From CAZWLD01 sp964634685 (GTDB taxonomy: Bacteria > Bacillota_I > Bacilli_A > Acholeplasmatales > JAEDCM01), in the NCBI GenBank assembly GCA_964634685.1, contig CAZWLD010000004.1, positions 29,786 through 93,785 on the forward strand: a stretch of 64,000 nucleotides of DNA. The letters are read 5' to 3'. Position 1 is the stretch's first letter, and each line of letters opens with the position of its first letter. This document shows, piece by piece, positions 25,289-35,081 of the stretch. A program made the position numbers and the translations under genes. The notes beneath the pieces were generated by a model, which worked only from the letters and a program-made list of their open reading frames with translations, had not been told where the DNA came from and made no database searches.

Positions 25289-26947
25289 ATGAAGCTATCA
25301 CCACTTCAAAAAGCAAGATACCAATACAATCCTAAATTACCTGGAATGTTGAGAAATGGTATTGCTAGTATTTGTGTTAAGGAAGGAAATGAAACAGAGA
25401 GCGTTGCTGATCAAGAAAAAATCAAAGCTTTATTCCCTAATACATATGGTAAAAAAGAAATTACATTTGAAAAAGGCATAAACACTTCAGTTGCAAAAAA
25501 ACAAGTAGTAGGTGTTATTTTGTCAGGTGGTCAAGCCCCAGGAGGACACAATGTTGTTTGTGGACTTTACGATGCTTTAAAAGCCACTAATAAAGATAAT
25601 GTTTTATTTGGATTTAAAAATGGTCCTGCTGGATTATTAGAAGACAATTATTTAGTATTTGATGATGAATACATCGATCAATATCGTAATACTGGTGGAT
25701 TTGATATTATCGGTTCTGGTCGTACAAAGCTTGAAACAAAGGAGCAATTTGCGGTTGCGGCTGAGGTTTGTAAAAAACATGGAATTACAGCTATCGTCAT
25801 CATTGGTGGCGATGATTCCAACACTAATGCCGCTGTTTTAGCTGAATATTTTGCAGCTAACAACACAGGCGTTCAAGTTATTGGTTGTCCAAAAACAATT
25901 GATGGTGACTTAAAGAACGATGACATTGAATGCTCATTTGGTTTTGATACAGCTACTAAAACATATAGTGAAGTTATTGGAAATATTGAAAGAGATGCTA
26001 ACTCAGCTAAAAAATATTGGCATTTTGTTAAGGTAATGGGACGTTCTGCATCACATGTTGCCTTAGAATGTGCATTACAAACTCAACCAAATATTTGCTT
26101 AATTTCCGAAGAGGTAGAGGCAAAGAAAATGTCTTTATCACAAATCGCTGATTATATTGCGGATTCAGTCGAAAAAAGAGCAGCTAATGGAATGAATTTC
26201 GGTGTTGCGATTATTCCTGAGGGTGTTGTTGAATTTGTTCCTGAGTTCAAGGTATTAATTCAAGAAATCAATGAATTATTAGCTGGAGCTAAAGCCGAAG
26301 CCTTCAATGCTTTACCAACATGGGCTGAAAAATATGCCTTTATTGAAAAAGGATTAACTAAAGAATCAATGGCTGTTTTTGCGATTTTACCACAAACAAT
26401 CCAACAACAATTATTCTTAGAAAGAGATCCTCACGGAAATGTTCAAGTTTCTTTAATTGAATCAGAAAAGCTATTCTCAGCTTTAGTTAAGGATAAATTA
26501 GATCAAAGAAAGAAAAACGGAACATATAATGGTAAATTTAATGCCCTACATCATTTCTTTGGTTACGAAGGAAGATGTGCGTTCCCATCAAATTTTGATG
26601 CTGACTATTGCTATTCATTAGGATACAATGCCTTTATGTTAATTCAATACGGATATAATGGATATTTATCAAAGGTTTCTAATTTATCTAAGCCAGCTGA
26701 GGAATGGGTTGCCGGCGGAATGCCAATCACAAAGATGATGAATATGGAGCGTCGTCATGGTGAGGATAAACCAGTTATTCGTAAGGCTTTAGTTGATTTA
26801 AATGGTAAGCCATTCAAATTCTTTGAGGCTAATCGTGATACTTGGGCTGTCGAAACAGCATATACATATCCAGGCGCAATCCAATATTATGGACCATCTG
26901 AGGTTTGTGATTTAACTACTAGAACCTTAGCATTAGAAAAAGAATAA
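25289..26947 (+). CDS. pfp: Pyrophosphate-dependent 6-phosphofructokinase
   Basis: A 552-residue PPi-PFK of the long clade, phosphorylating fructose 6-phosphate with pyrophosphate in glycolysis. Diagnostic motifs are GVILSGGQAPGGHNVV, GGDDSNTNAA (the GGDDS with Asp that marks PPi rather than ATP use), PKTIDGDLKND with the catalytic Asp, MGRSASHVALECAL, and AIIPEGVVEF. Length and motifs agree with the plant/spirochaete-like long PFP group. AAAGGAGAG precedes the ATG, and a strong terminator follows, so it is monocistronic. PPi-based glycolysis suits a fermentative, energy-limited lifestyle. Confidence 0.93.
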   Translation: MKLSPLQKARYQYNPKLPGMLRNGIASICVKEGNETESVADQEKIKALFPNTYGKKEITFEKGINTSVAKKQVVGVILSGGQAPGGHNVVCGLYDALKATNKDNVLFGFKNGPAGLLEDNYLVFDDEYIDQYRNTGGFDIIGSGRTKLETKEQFAVAAEVCKKHGITAIVIIGGDDSNTNAAVLAEYFAANNTGVQVIGCPKTIDGDLKNDDIECSFGFDTATKTYSEVIGNIERDANSAKKYWHFVKVMGRSASHVALECALQTQPNICLISEEVEAKKMSLSQIADYIADSVEKRAANGMNFGVAIIPEGVVEFVPEFKVLIQEINELLAGAKAEAFNALPTWAEKYAFIEKGLTKESMAVFAILPQTIQQQLFLERDPHGNVQVSLIESEKLFSALVKDKLDQRKKNGTYNGKFNALHHFFGYEGRCAFPSNFDADYCYSLGYNAFMLIQYGYNGYLSKVSNLSKPAEEWVAGGMPITKMMNMERRHGEDKPVIRKALVDLNGKPFKFFEANRDTWAVETAYTYPGAIQYYGPSEVCDLTTRTLALEKE

Positions 26948-26962
26948 GCTAATCTAATGTTT

Positions 26963-26992
26963 AAAAAAGGCTTCAATGAAGCCTTTTTTTTA
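26963..26992 (+). terminator. Strong terminator after pfp
   Basis: AAAAAAGGCTTC (26963-26974), loop AAT, GAAGCCTTTTTT (26978-26989), then Ts. Confidence 0.9.
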
Positions 26993-27047
26993 CAATTAAT
27001 TAACAAATATTAAATGCGTTTTTTTTATTGCTTTGGATATTTGTATT

Positions 27048-27403
27048 ATGGATGTAGTTATGGAGTATTTATTAATGATTGTTGGCTTATTATTAGGTGG
27101 CATTTTTATTCCTCGACAATTTAAACAACAGATTTAAAGGTTGTTTCTGATGATTTAAATTCTGGAACCTTTAATGCTCTTAAGCATTGTGGAATTAAAA
27201 TCGGAATTATCTGTTTTACTTTAGTTTTTTTGAAGGGCTTTGTTCCGGTATTTTTCGCATCTCTTTTTTTAAAGCCTGATAATATTTGTTTTTCTTTGAT
27301 GAGAATATCAAATAACCATTTATTAGAAAAGAAAGGATTAGAATATCGAACCTCTAATCTTTTTTTGTTTGTTGAAAAGAGAAAAAAAATAAGATATAAT
27401 TGA
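27048..27403 (+). pseudogene. Degraded plsY-like (glycerol-3-phosphate acyltransferase family) remnant
   Basis: A frame from ATG 27048 encodes a membrane segment (EYLLMIVGLLLGGIFIPRQF) and stops at 27135. Homology resumes in the -1 frame with DLKVVSDDLNSGTFNALKHC and GIKIGIICFTLVFLKGFVPV, the PlsY pattern of SGxxGTxNAxKxxG followed by a hydrophobic LKGxxPV helix. After about 80 residues homology ends and a terminator lies within the remaining open frame (27332-27366). Intact PlsY is about 200 aa, so more than half is missing. The remnant cannot be functional as PlsY. The assignment rests on this single conserved block. Confidence 0.5.
27332..27366 (+). terminator. Intrinsic terminator
   Basis: GATTAGA (27336-27342) pairs with TCTAATC (27353-27359), extended by A/T pairs, with TTTTTTT following. 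Confidence 0.75.
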
Positions 27404-27426
27404 GACAAGAGATGGGAGGGACAAAT

Positions 27427-29082
27427 ATGCGAAATGAAGTCAAAAAAAATATAGTATATATTGGCTGCTTTGTTGTTTTTTTGATAGCTGGTTTTTTTCA
27501 AGGTATTGATACTTATTTGCCCTATCCATATGATAGCTTTTTAAAAGTATCATCAAACCTTTTGTTTTTTTCGCTTTTAATTATTTGGACTCTTTCAATT
27601 AAAAATAGAATCATTCAAAAATCAACGAGAATGTCTCTTTTATTCATTGCCTGCTGTTTATTTTTTTGGATGATTCTTCGCTTTTATAAATATTACCTTT
27701 ATTTAGGGGGACCTTTAATAGAGCGAATAATATGGTACCTATACTATTTCCCTCAGCTTTTCGTTCCTCCAACGATGATTCTAGTTTCTTTGGGAATTGA
27801 AAGGAAAAATAATCAACCCTTAAAAAAATATTGGTATTTGCTTTACCTTCCTGCCTTTGTTTTGTTTTCCTTTATCATCACCAATGAATTCCATCAATTA
27901 GCTTTTTCGATCTATCCAAAGACAGAATATACTTATTCATATAAGCATGAAATCATTTATTATTTAGCAATTGTTTGGATTTGCCTTACTATACTTTTAA
28001 GTATCATTGTTTTTACTGTTAAATCTTCCTTATCAACCGCAAGAAAAAAGGCTTGGATTCCAGTTTTTACAATCGTTTTTGCCTTTGTGTTCATCTTTAT
28101 TAATTTTCAAATCGGCCATTTTTTTTATAATGATCCAGAATTGATATCTTTCTTCTGTATTTTAATTATTGAAAGCTGTATCTACATTGGCTTGATTCCA
28201 TCAAATGATAATTATGCTAATTATTTTAGGATTTCTAAAGCCTCAGCTATGATTGCGGATAATGATAATGAGATTGTCTATTTATCAAATAATTCGATTG
28301 ATATTTCGAAAGAACAAATGGCCTCCGCAATTATCGATCCTCTTTATCTTGATGAAAATACGATATTATCCTCAAATAGAATTAATGGTGGTAATGTTTT
28401 TTATGTTGAGGATATCACAGAAATTAATGAATTAAATTCAGAAATGAAACGAATTAATGAAAAGCTTGAGATGGAGAATTCATTAATCAAGGATGCTAAT
28501 AAATTAAAAGAAAAAGAATTGCGAATTAATGAGCAAAATAAAATATATGATTCGGTTTCGGAATCAATCCATAACGAATTAAATATCGTTAATGATATTC
28601 TTAAGCAAACCTCGGCCCATAATGATGATTTTGAAATGAGAATACGTTTGTCTTGCCTTTATATAGCATACATTAAAAGACTCAGTAATTTGATTGTTTC
28701 TAATTATGATAATGATTTGGTTAATTCAAAGGAATTAGAATATGCTTTAAAGGAGTCAGTTGATTATTTATCATTATGTGGCGTTGATTGTTCATTGTTA
28801 GCCTTTTGTGAGGATTTGGTTCCTATCCGAGTTATTAAAATGCTATATTTGTTTTTCCAAACCTGTATTATTAAAGCTCTCCCTTCCTTATGCGCTATTA
28901 TTGTAAGCTTGACAATTAATAAAAAAATCGTTTTTCGAATAACATGTGATAATGCTAAAGCTTCTATAGATTCCTCGTTTTGTCAAGATGAGTTAGATAA
29001 GCTTGGTGGAAGTATTACGATTGAACAGCAGGATGATACGACATATTCAACCTTGTCTTTTGATTTGGGTGGTGATAAATGA
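27427..29082 (+). CDS. 7TM sensor protein with histidine-kinase-like C-terminus
   Basis: A 551-residue protein. Residues 1-270 contain seven or eight membrane helices resembling the 7TM N-terminal domain of LytS/LuxN-like kinases (HisKA_7TM type). A short PAS-like segment (ASAMIADNDNEIVYLSNNSI) and a coiled coil (about 330-385) lead to a kinase-like module with SVSESIHNELNIVNDIL. This could be a dimerisation helix with a His, but no clear G box (GxGL) follows; the tail reads DKLGGSITIEQQDDTTYSTL. It may be a degenerate kinase that senses and then partners the next gene. Start ATG 27427 is set by GGGAGGG. The stop overlaps the next ATG. Confidence 0.7.
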   Translation: MRNEVKKNIVYIGCFVVFLIAGFFQGIDTYLPYPYDSFLKVSSNLLFFSLLIIWTLSIKNRIIQKSTRMSLLFIACCLFFWMILRFYKYYLYLGGPLIERIIWYLYYFPQLFVPPTMILVSLGIERKNNQPLKKYWYLLYLPAFVLFSFIITNEFHQLAFSIYPKTEYTYSYKHEIIYYLAIVWICLTILLSIIVFTVKSSLSTARKKAWIPVFTIVFAFVFIFINFQIGHFFYNDPELISFFCILIIESCIYIGLIPSNDNYANYFRISKASAMIADNDNEIVYLSNNSIDISKEQMASAIIDPLYLDENTILSSNRINGGNVFYVEDITEINELNSEMKRINEKLEMENSLIKDANKLKEKELRINEQNKIYDSVSESIHNELNIVNDILKQTSAHNDDFEMRIRLSCLYIAYIKRLSNLIVSNYDNDLVNSKELEYALKESVDYLSLCGVDCSLLAFCEDLVPIRVIKMLYLFFQTCIIKALPSLCAIIVSLTINKKIVFRITCDNAKASIDSSFCQDELDKLGGSITIEQQDDTTYSTLSFDLGGDK

Positions 29083-30365
29083 TGAAGTTTTACGAGACGC
29101 CAATTGTTCTTCAGGAATACATATTAATTTTTTATACTATCTCCGCTTTATTAATGGTTATTAACTTAATCAATCAGGTTATATTAAAGTGGAATCTAAA
29201 AACGATTGCTTTGTTTGTTGTTTTAATCGTAAATGATGCTTTTTTGACAATGCTTTTGATTGATGGAATGTATTATTATAATTATGGTTATGATGTAGAT
29301 TTGATCTTGATGAAGGTCATTAGCACTCCATTATGGCTTATTATCATTCTTTTAGTGCTTTATTTAGCCTGCGGAATTGCTTGTAGCTATTTTCTTCATC
29401 GCTTTCGCAAACGTAAACTATCGCCGATGTCGATTAAAGAAAGTATTGATCATTTGCCGGTTGGTATTTGTATTTATTCTAATGAGGGTAAACCTCGATT
29501 AATCAATAGCATAATTAATGAGCTATGCTTACAAACTACCGGTAGGGCGTTATTAAATGCGAATACCTTCTGGAGTCTTTTAGAGGAAGGTAAGGTTTTA
29601 GAAGGCTGTCTTGTTATAAAGGATGGAATTAATCCGATTATTCGTTTTACAAATGATAAAACATATTCCTTTTCAAGGTATGAGCACAATATTGATGGAA
29701 TGATGTTCTATGAAATTGTGGCGGTTGATGTTACAATGGAATCAGAATTAAATTCGAAATTGAAAGAGAAGAATTATGAGCTTTCACAAATCAATACAAG
29801 CTTAAAAAAATATGGTGAAAATATATTGGAATACACTCACGAAAAAGAAAAACTAGCGACGAAAATTCGTATTCATGATGATATGGGAAAGCTTCTGTTA
29901 TTTACGAAAAAGCAGCTATCTGAGCCTTTAAATGAAAATCAAAAAAATGATTTATTGAACACTTGGAAGGATACGCTTTTGGAATTTGGAAAAATAAAGG
30001 ACGATACGGAAAAAACCTTTGATGAATTAAAAATAGCTGCCCAATCCTTGGGAGTTGAAATCATTTTTAGTGGAATAAACCCTGATTATGATTTGGTTAG
30101 AAGAATTGTTATTAGCGCGGGAATTGAATGTATGACTAATACGGTCGCCCACGGTGAAGGCAATAAATTATTCATTGATATACAAAAGGATGATAATTGG
30201 ATTATTAGGTTGTGGAATAACGGAAAGAATCCAGATGGAGATATTAAGGAAGGAACAGGGCTTTCCTCTTTACGAAATATTGTGGAAAGCGAAGGAGGAA
30301 TTATGAATTTTCTGTATGAACCTCAGTTTACGTTAAAAATAATCCTTACAGGGGGGAAATTATGA
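29079..30365 (+). CDS. Sensor histidine kinase (NarL-system type)
   Basis: A 428-residue kinase with three membrane helices (about 10-33, 43-63, 82-107), a PAS domain (about 125-225, HLPVGICIYSNEGKPRLINS), a coiled coil, and a DHp-like helix KIRIHDDMGKLLLFTKKQL with the likely phospho-His. The ATPase domain has an N box in ECMTNTVAHG and a G box EGTGLSSLRNIV. The DHp helix plus short ATPase domain is typical of kinases paired with LuxR-type regulators. It overlaps the 7TM gene and the regulator gene by four bases each (ATGA), so the three proteins are made together. Confidence 0.82.
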   Translation: MMKFYETPIVLQEYILIFYTISALLMVINLINQVILKWNLKTIALFVVLIVNDAFLTMLLIDGMYYYNYGYDVDLILMKVISTPLWLIIILLVLYLACGIACSYFLHRFRKRKLSPMSIKESIDHLPVGICIYSNEGKPRLINSIINELCLQTTGRALLNANTFWSLLEEGKVLEGCLVIKDGINPIIRFTNDKTYSFSRYEHNIDGMMFYEIVAVDVTMESELNSKLKEKNYELSQINTSLKKYGENILEYTHEKEKLATKIRIHDDMGKLLLFTKKQLSEPLNENQKNDLLNTWKDTLLEFGKIKDDTEKTFDELKIAAQSLGVEIIFSGINPDYDLVRRIVISAGIECMTNTVAHGEGNKLFIDIQKDDNWIIRLWNNGKNPDGDIKEGTGLSSLRNIVESEGGIMNFLYEPQFTLKIILTGGKL

Positions 30366-31015
30366 AGGATGGAAAATACTTAGTAATGGTTGTGGAAGAC
30401 CAGGAAATGCCACGTCAATTATTTGAACAATTCATTAAACAATCGGATTGCTTTTTGTTGGCAATTTCAATTGCCAATGCTGAATATGCGGAAATATATT
30501 GTATGAATAATGCAATTGATTTGATTTTAATGGATGTTTTTACAAAGGAAGGACAAAATGGTCTTCAAGCTGCCGAAAAAATCAAACGAAAATATCCACA
30601 TATTAAAATAATCATCGTTACATCAATGCCTGAATGCTCCTACATCGATCGAGCAAAGGCCATTGGGGTCGAGGGATTCTGGTATAAGGATACCAGCAAG
30701 GATACAATTCTTTCCTTGATGAATCGCGTAATAAAGGGTGAGAATGTCTATCCCGAAATGTCACAACCCGTTATGATTGGTTTAGTAAATAGCACCGAAT
30801 TCACGAAAAGAGAAATTGAAATTTTACGAGAAATGACGGGAGGCTATAGTAATCAGGAGATTGGGGAAAAGCTTGGTATATCGGTTAATGTTGTCAGAAA
30901 TCACATTTCCAATATGCTTGAGAAAACTGGTTTTCGCTCACGAACACAGCTAGCGGTAAAAGCAAGGTCCACGGGTTTGGTTATTTTAGATAAGTCCGAG
31001 GATGATATCGATTAG
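30362..31015 (+). CDS. LuxR/NarL-family response regulator
   Basis: A 217-residue regulator. The receiver has the acidic residues in VVEDQEMPR, phosphoacceptor Asp in LILMDVFTKEG, a Thr/Ser in IIVTSMPE and Lys in GFWYKDTSKD. The output domain is a LuxR helix-turn-helix (FTKREIEILREMTGGYSNQE, then NVVRNHISNMLEKTGF). It is the last gene of the three-gene sensor operon and is followed by a terminator. The palindrome GTTACAAATGTAAC just downstream and again at 35082 is the natural candidate for its binding site; that link is inferred. Confidence 0.88.
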   Translation: MKDGKYLVMVVEDQEMPRQLFEQFIKQSDCFLLAISIANAEYAEIYCMNNAIDLILMDVFTKEGQNGLQAAEKIKRKYPHIKIIIVTSMPECSYIDRAKAIGVEGFWYKDTSKDTILSLMNRVIKGENVYPEMSQPVMIGLVNSTEFTKREIEILREMTGGYSNQEIGEKLGISVNVVRNHISNMLEKTGFRSRTQLAVKARSTGLVILDKSEDDID

Positions 31016-31033
31016 GTTATACACTTGATATGG

Positions 31034-31059
31034 AGAGTCACATTTTTGTGACTTTTTTT
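31034..31059 (+). terminator. Terminator after the response regulator
   Basis: AGTCACA (31036-31042), loop TTTT, TGTGACT (31047-31053), then a T-run. Confidence 0.85.
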
Positions 31060-31066
31060 GTTAAGG

Positions 31067-31110
31067 GTTACAAATGTAACTACTCATCCTCATAAATTGA
31101 TGATAGAATA
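31067..31110 (+). promoter_or_regulatory. Operator-promoter module A (upstream of the surface protein)
   Basis: Palindrome GTTACAAATGTAAC (31067-31080), 16 bases, then TTGATGATAGAATA (31097-31110) with TAGAAT as -10. The palindrome covers the -35 region, as for a class II activator. An equivalent module with identical palindrome and spacing lies at 35082-35125. Confidence 0.65.
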
Positions 31111-31154
31111 TGGCGATATCATAGATATAGAAATAATTAAGGAGGTATGTAGAT

Positions 31155-34100
31155 ATGAATAGATTTACGAAAAGCATAGGAAAAATCTTTTTCTTACTAT
31201 GCTTATTATTAACCGTATCTTTAGCGGTAAATAGTAATCCTGGCAAAGTGTATGCTGCTGATGCCGAAGGTATTAGCGTTACTCGTGACAATACGGATGG
31301 AACTAAGACGGGATCAGGATGGACCTGGACAAAAACAGGTAGTAATCAGTCAGGAAAATTATCTTTAAACGGCTATAACGGTGGAAGAATTGCAATTGGA
31401 GGTCCGGTTGGAGATACTGAAATTGAACTTATAGGAGACAACACGGTTACTGTTACCGAGCCATATATTGATGGTGGTAATATCTGCTATGGGATTATCG
31501 TTTGTAATGCTCAAAACCTCACATTTAGTGGAAGTGGAACCCTCACTATAAATGTTATGGCAACTTCAATGGTGAAGGTTTGTGGCGTTTATATTTATAA
31601 GGATAACGCTGTATCTTTAGGAAATCTTGTTTTTAGCGAAGGTACAGTAAGCATTAATGTTACGTGCTTGAATTTGTCAGATGGAGGCGGAGCATACGGC
31701 ATCAATTCATATGAAATGACAACCGGTGGATCCGTTACTGTTTCTGAAAATGCAACCCTTAAGATTGACTTGAAGTCTGATTATTATGGCAATGCATATG
31801 GAGTTTATTCATACGGAGATATCATATTAAATGGAACAGTTAGTTCGAAAATGGAGTATACAGGATCTAGTAATCCGAATAATTATTGGAGAGATTTTTC
31901 TTCTAATAGTTCACAAAATGTGATTGGTCTAAATGCAATTATTGATTCGTATAATCCTGGTACAAGTGGAACATTATTAGGTTATTTTGCACTTGAAGCT
32001 AATAGCAATACAAAGATTGAAACTTGGACTTTAGTAGGATCAGAAGAAAAGTATTTTGAAAATGATAATTGCTTTGTCCATATTTCTGAAGTGAATGTTT
32101 ACAGTGGATATGCAAGGTATTCATATCGTAAAATAGAGACTCCACTTACCTTTGAGGATAAGGATGAATATGATATTCCAGAGATTGTATATGGTAATGA
32201 GGCATATTCAGCTCCTTTTGTCGCAACTGGTGGTAGTGGAGAATATACCTATACAATATATAGTGTTGCAAATGGTAATCAAACAGGTCTTAGAATTGTT
32301 GATAACAAATTATGCTCATCTGGTAGAGGAGTAAGTGAAGCTACAACCTGTACGATTCAGGTAATGGATAAGGGTGGATACACAAAATACATCATTGTCA
32401 ATATTGGTGCGGTTGTTGCGCCAACCTATAGTGCTACTGTTGATGATATCGATTTTGGTACCGTTAAACCTGGATATGAATCAGTTACTGCCGTTCCTAT
32501 TAATATTCATAATACAGGTACTGGAAATATAAAAATTATTTCTAATAGTTCAGTATATCTCAGTAGTCAAAGTTATTTTATTTTAACATATGATAGTGTG
32601 CCATCATTAATTAATGGTGGTGAAACAAACACAAGCTGGAGTATCAAACCTAAGGATGGCTTATCAGTTGGTACATACACCGTGACGATAACATTTAGAG
32701 GTACACCAGAATTACCAGGATTTTCAGGTGAAATCCAAGTTTCCGCAAAAGTTACTTTTGTTGTAAGTGACCATAATTTTGATACATCAAAATGGGAACA
32801 TGATGATGAAAAGCACTGGAATCCATGTAAGGATGCTTTATGTACTGCTCATGGTAATGAAGCTTTACACGATAAAGATGGTGAATTAACAGGTTATTAT
32901 CCTGCAACTGAAGAAACAAATGGATATACTGGTGATAGGCATTGCTCAGTGTGCGGAGCTATATCTGAATATGGAGAAGTTATTTTTGCTAACAAGATTA
33001 ATAGTGTTGAATTAGGATTTTCATCAGGAACTGATGAAATGATTGTTAGAGGAAGTAGTTATAATTTTAAGGCAAAAGTTATTGGCACAGGTTCTTTTGA
33101 TAACACGATTAAGTGGATTGTAGAAGGCGGTTCGACAGGTACAACTATATCGTCTGATGGTGTATTAACAGTAGCAGCAAACGAGGTTAATTCAACCATT
33201 ACGATAAAAGCAGTTGCCAATGGCGATAATGAAGTCTTTGCCACAAAAGTCCTTGATGTTTATTCAGAAGTAACTATTGTTAATGGAACTGAAACAACAG
33301 ATTATTATTTAGTAGGTCAAACTATTGATCTTGCGGCTATAGAGGCAAGCGAAGGATATCATTTTAAAAACTGGACTAAAGATGGCTATGGATCCTTTAC
33401 TAACGATAAAGCTAAAAATGCTCAGTTTATTGTCGCAAATTCCAATGTAACTATTACATCAAATTATGAATTACATTATACAAATGATACAGTATGGACA
33501 CATAATGCAACAAGTCATTACCATTTCTGTATATGTGGAGAAAAAATTGATATTGAAGATCATGTTTATGATAATGATGTAGATACAACTTGTAATGTTT
33601 GCGGATATGAAAGACCAGCCCATACTCATACAGCTGATAGTGAATGGCATTATGATAATGATAATCATTGGCATATTTGTACAATTAATGGTTGTACCGA
33701 AAAGCTTAATGTTGAGGAGCATTCCTTTGGCAATTGGACGGTTACAGTAGAGCCACAGGTTGGTGTTGCTGGTGAAAAGAAACGTGAATGTACAATTTGT
33801 GGATATAGTGAAACCGCTCCTGTTGATGCCCTTATCGAACAAATCACTGTAACAGTTAATGGAGGAAAAGTTAATGGTGGCGCAAGTGTAACAGTTGACA
33901 AGAATGGTTCCGTTACAGTTGTTGCGGATTCAGCTCCAGAAGGAAAAGAATTTAAAGGCTGGAGTAAGGATGGTGGAGAAACAATCCTAAGTGAGGATTC
34001 AAGCTATACCTTCAACGCAACCGAAAATGTTACACTTACAGCGATTTATAAGGATATAAAATCAAAAGGACTTTCTGGTGGTGCCATTGCTGGAATTGTA

Positions 34101-34202
34101 ATTGGCAGTGTTGTTGTTATCGGAATCGGAGGATTTTCTATTTTTTGGTTTGGTATTAAGAAAAAGAAGTTCACAGACCTTCTAGCAGTTTTTAAAAAGT
34201 AA
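31155..34202 (+). CDS. Large secreted, membrane-anchored surface protein with His/Trp/Cys repeats
   Basis: A 1015-residue surface protein. Residues 1-34 are a signal peptide ending KVYA. Residues 45-240 look like a right-handed beta-helix with Gly/Asn-rich turns (NLTFSGSGTLTINV, GDIILNGTVS). An Ig-like/centrosomal-type beta domain runs to about 530. Repeats with the HW...C and CxxCG pattern lie at about 539-620 and 776-895 (HHFC-like YHFCICGEK, HWHICTINGC, CTICGYSE). A Big_2-type domain (about 610-690) and two InlB/Flg_new-like repeats (HFKNWTKDG, EFKGWSKDG) intervene. The C-terminus has Gly-rich membrane helix 978-1003 then KKKKF, so it is probably anchored in the membrane. AAGGAGG precedes the ATG. 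Its promoter carries the shared palindrome. Adhesion or envelope sensing is inferred. Confidence 0.78.
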   Translation: MNRFTKSIGKIFFLLCLLLTVSLAVNSNPGKVYAADAEGISVTRDNTDGTKTGSGWTWTKTGSNQSGKLSLNGYNGGRIAIGGPVGDTEIELIGDNTVTVTEPYIDGGNICYGIIVCNAQNLTFSGSGTLTINVMATSMVKVCGVYIYKDNAVSLGNLVFSEGTVSINVTCLNLSDGGGAYGINSYEMTTGGSVTVSENATLKIDLKSDYYGNAYGVYSYGDIILNGTVSSKMEYTGSSNPNNYWRDFSSNSSQNVIGLNAIIDSYNPGTSGTLLGYFALEANSNTKIETWTLVGSEEKYFENDNCFVHISEVNVYSGYARYSYRKIETPLTFEDKDEYDIPEIVYGNEAYSAPFVATGGSGEYTYTIYSVANGNQTGLRIVDNKLCSSGRGVSEATTCTIQVMDKGGYTKYIIVNIGAVVAPTYSATVDDIDFGTVKPGYESVTAVPINIHNTGTGNIKIISNSSVYLSSQSYFILTYDSVPSLINGGETNTSWSIKPKDGLSVGTYTVTITFRGTPELPGFSGEIQVSAKVTFVVSDHNFDTSKWEHDDEKHWNPCKDALCTAHGNEALHDKDGELTGYYPATEETNGYTGDRHCSVCGAISEYGEVIFANKINSVELGFSSGTDEMIVRGSSYNFKAKVIGTGSFDNTIKWIVEGGSTGTTISSDGVLTVAANEVNSTITIKAVANGDNEVFATKVLDVYSEVTIVNGTETTDYYLVGQTIDLAAIEASEGYHFKNWTKDGYGSFTNDKAKNAQFIVANSNVTITSNYELHYTNDTVWTHNATSHYHFCICGEKIDIEDHVYDNDVDTTCNVCGYERPAHTHTADSEWHYDNDNHWHICTINGCTEKLNVEEHSFGNWTVTVEPQVGVAGEKKRECTICGYSETAPVDALIEQITVTVNGGKVNGGASVTVDKNGSVTVVADSAPEGKEFKGWSKDGGETILSEDSSYTFNATENVTLTAIYKDIKSKGLSGGAIAGIVIGSVVVIGIGGFSIFWFGIKKKKFTDLLAVFKK

Positions 34203-34212
34203 AATCGATTTG

Positions 34213-34252
34213 AAAAAGGATCTATGAGGTATATATCTCGTAGGTCCTTTTT
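34213..34252 (+). terminator. Terminator after the surface protein gene
   Basis: AAAAAGGA plus TCTATGAG (34213-34228) pairs with CTCGTAGG plus TCCTTTTT (34237-34252), with wobble pairs. Confidence 0.8.
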
Positions 34253-34268
34253 GGAGGGTTGATAAAGC

Positions 34269-34799
34269 ATGGTAAAGGATATATCTTAATTTAAACTCAC
34301 AAAAGAAACGGCAAAAGAATATTTTTTTCTAAATGATTGTAAGATGTCTTCAATTGATCGTAATGGATTATCTAATTCGACTAAGTTTCGAAATTATTGT
34401 TTTTCTAATTCGACGTTGTCTGAATGGACAAATGAGTGGATGAAACCAAAAATTGTGGAAGGGATAATCAATAAAGATTATGAACTTTTATATTCTTTTA
34501 TCGAAGATTATAGCGATAGAATTGATGTTGATAATTCATTGCTGTTAATTGAATTATATAAAAGTGTACAACAAGATTTTAAATTCTTGGAAAGAAAAGA
34601 ATTAGATGTTTTATATCACTGTGAAGAACCTGTATTTTTGGATAGGAAATTTGAGTATGGATTGATTTATTTGGCTCATAAAAATAAATTGCCTAATGAG
34701 CAAAATATCCTTTTTGAGCGTTTTTTAGTAGTAAATTCGTCAATAAATTTTTATGATGATTTTTTTATATCTAAAATGAAAAGAGAATTAATGAACTAA
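34269..34799 (+). pseudogene. Hypothetical gene with a TAA at codon 7
   Basis: GGAGGG (34254-34259) and ATG 34269 start a frame of 177 codons broken by TAA at 34287-34289. An internal ATG at 34344 gives 151 residues but has no ribosome site. The frame between the stop and that ATG is open and coding-like (KLTKETAKEYFFLND). The protein is acidic, helical and Tyr/Phe-rich (VEGIINKDYELLYSFIEDYS); I do not recognise a family. It lies between the two operator-controlled units. Nonsense decay, readthrough or reinitiation at 34344 are all possible. Confidence 0.45.
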
Positions 34800-34807
34800 T
34801 TGTAATA

Positions 34808-34838
34808 AAGAGTCCCCAACAAGGAGGATTCTTTTTTT
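34808..34838 (+). terminator. Terminator
   Basis: AAGAGTCC (34808-34815) pairs with GGATTCTT (34826-34833), then Ts. Confidence 0.7.
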
Positions 34839-35012
34839 ATGGTGTTAAATAATTTGAAATTATTATCGACATCTTATTCAATAGAAAGAAGTTTAATCAA
34901 AATGTTTTATGGAATTAAAAAGGGTAGAACCTTTTTTATGCATACAATCCCTTCGTATTTGGTAATCAGTTGTTTATGTCAATTCCATTATACAAAGGAA
35001 GCTTTTTGCTGA
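34839..35012 (+). other. Weak 57-codon ORF in the 34800-35156 gap
   Basis: ATG 34839 to TGA 35010 encodes a 57-residue sequence (RSLIKMFYGIKKGRTFFMHT in part). The AAGGAGG before it is also the 3' arm of the terminator, so true expression is doubtful. Nothing else gene-like is seen in this gap apart from operator module B. Confidence 0.2.
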
Positions 35013-35081
35013 AAGATTTACTCCGATTATTTTATTATTTATATATTTTTTGATATAAACTTTAATAAAATGAAGGAAGGG

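Noticed and set aside
27121..27501. 126-residue minus-strand ORF
   Set aside because: It runs antisense to the plsY-like remnant and to the 5' end of the 7TM sensor gene, has no ribosome site, and its protein is low complexity.
31067..31080. GTTACAAATGTAAC read as part of a terminator
   Set aside because: A separate complete terminator lies just upstream at 31034-31059, and the same palindrome occurs at 35082 with the same distance to a -10, which fits an operator.
33454..33901. Several His/Tyr/Ile-rich minus-strand ORFs inside the large surface protein gene
   Set aside because: They are reverse-frame shadows of the His/Trp/Cys repeats; composition and lack of start sites argue against coding.
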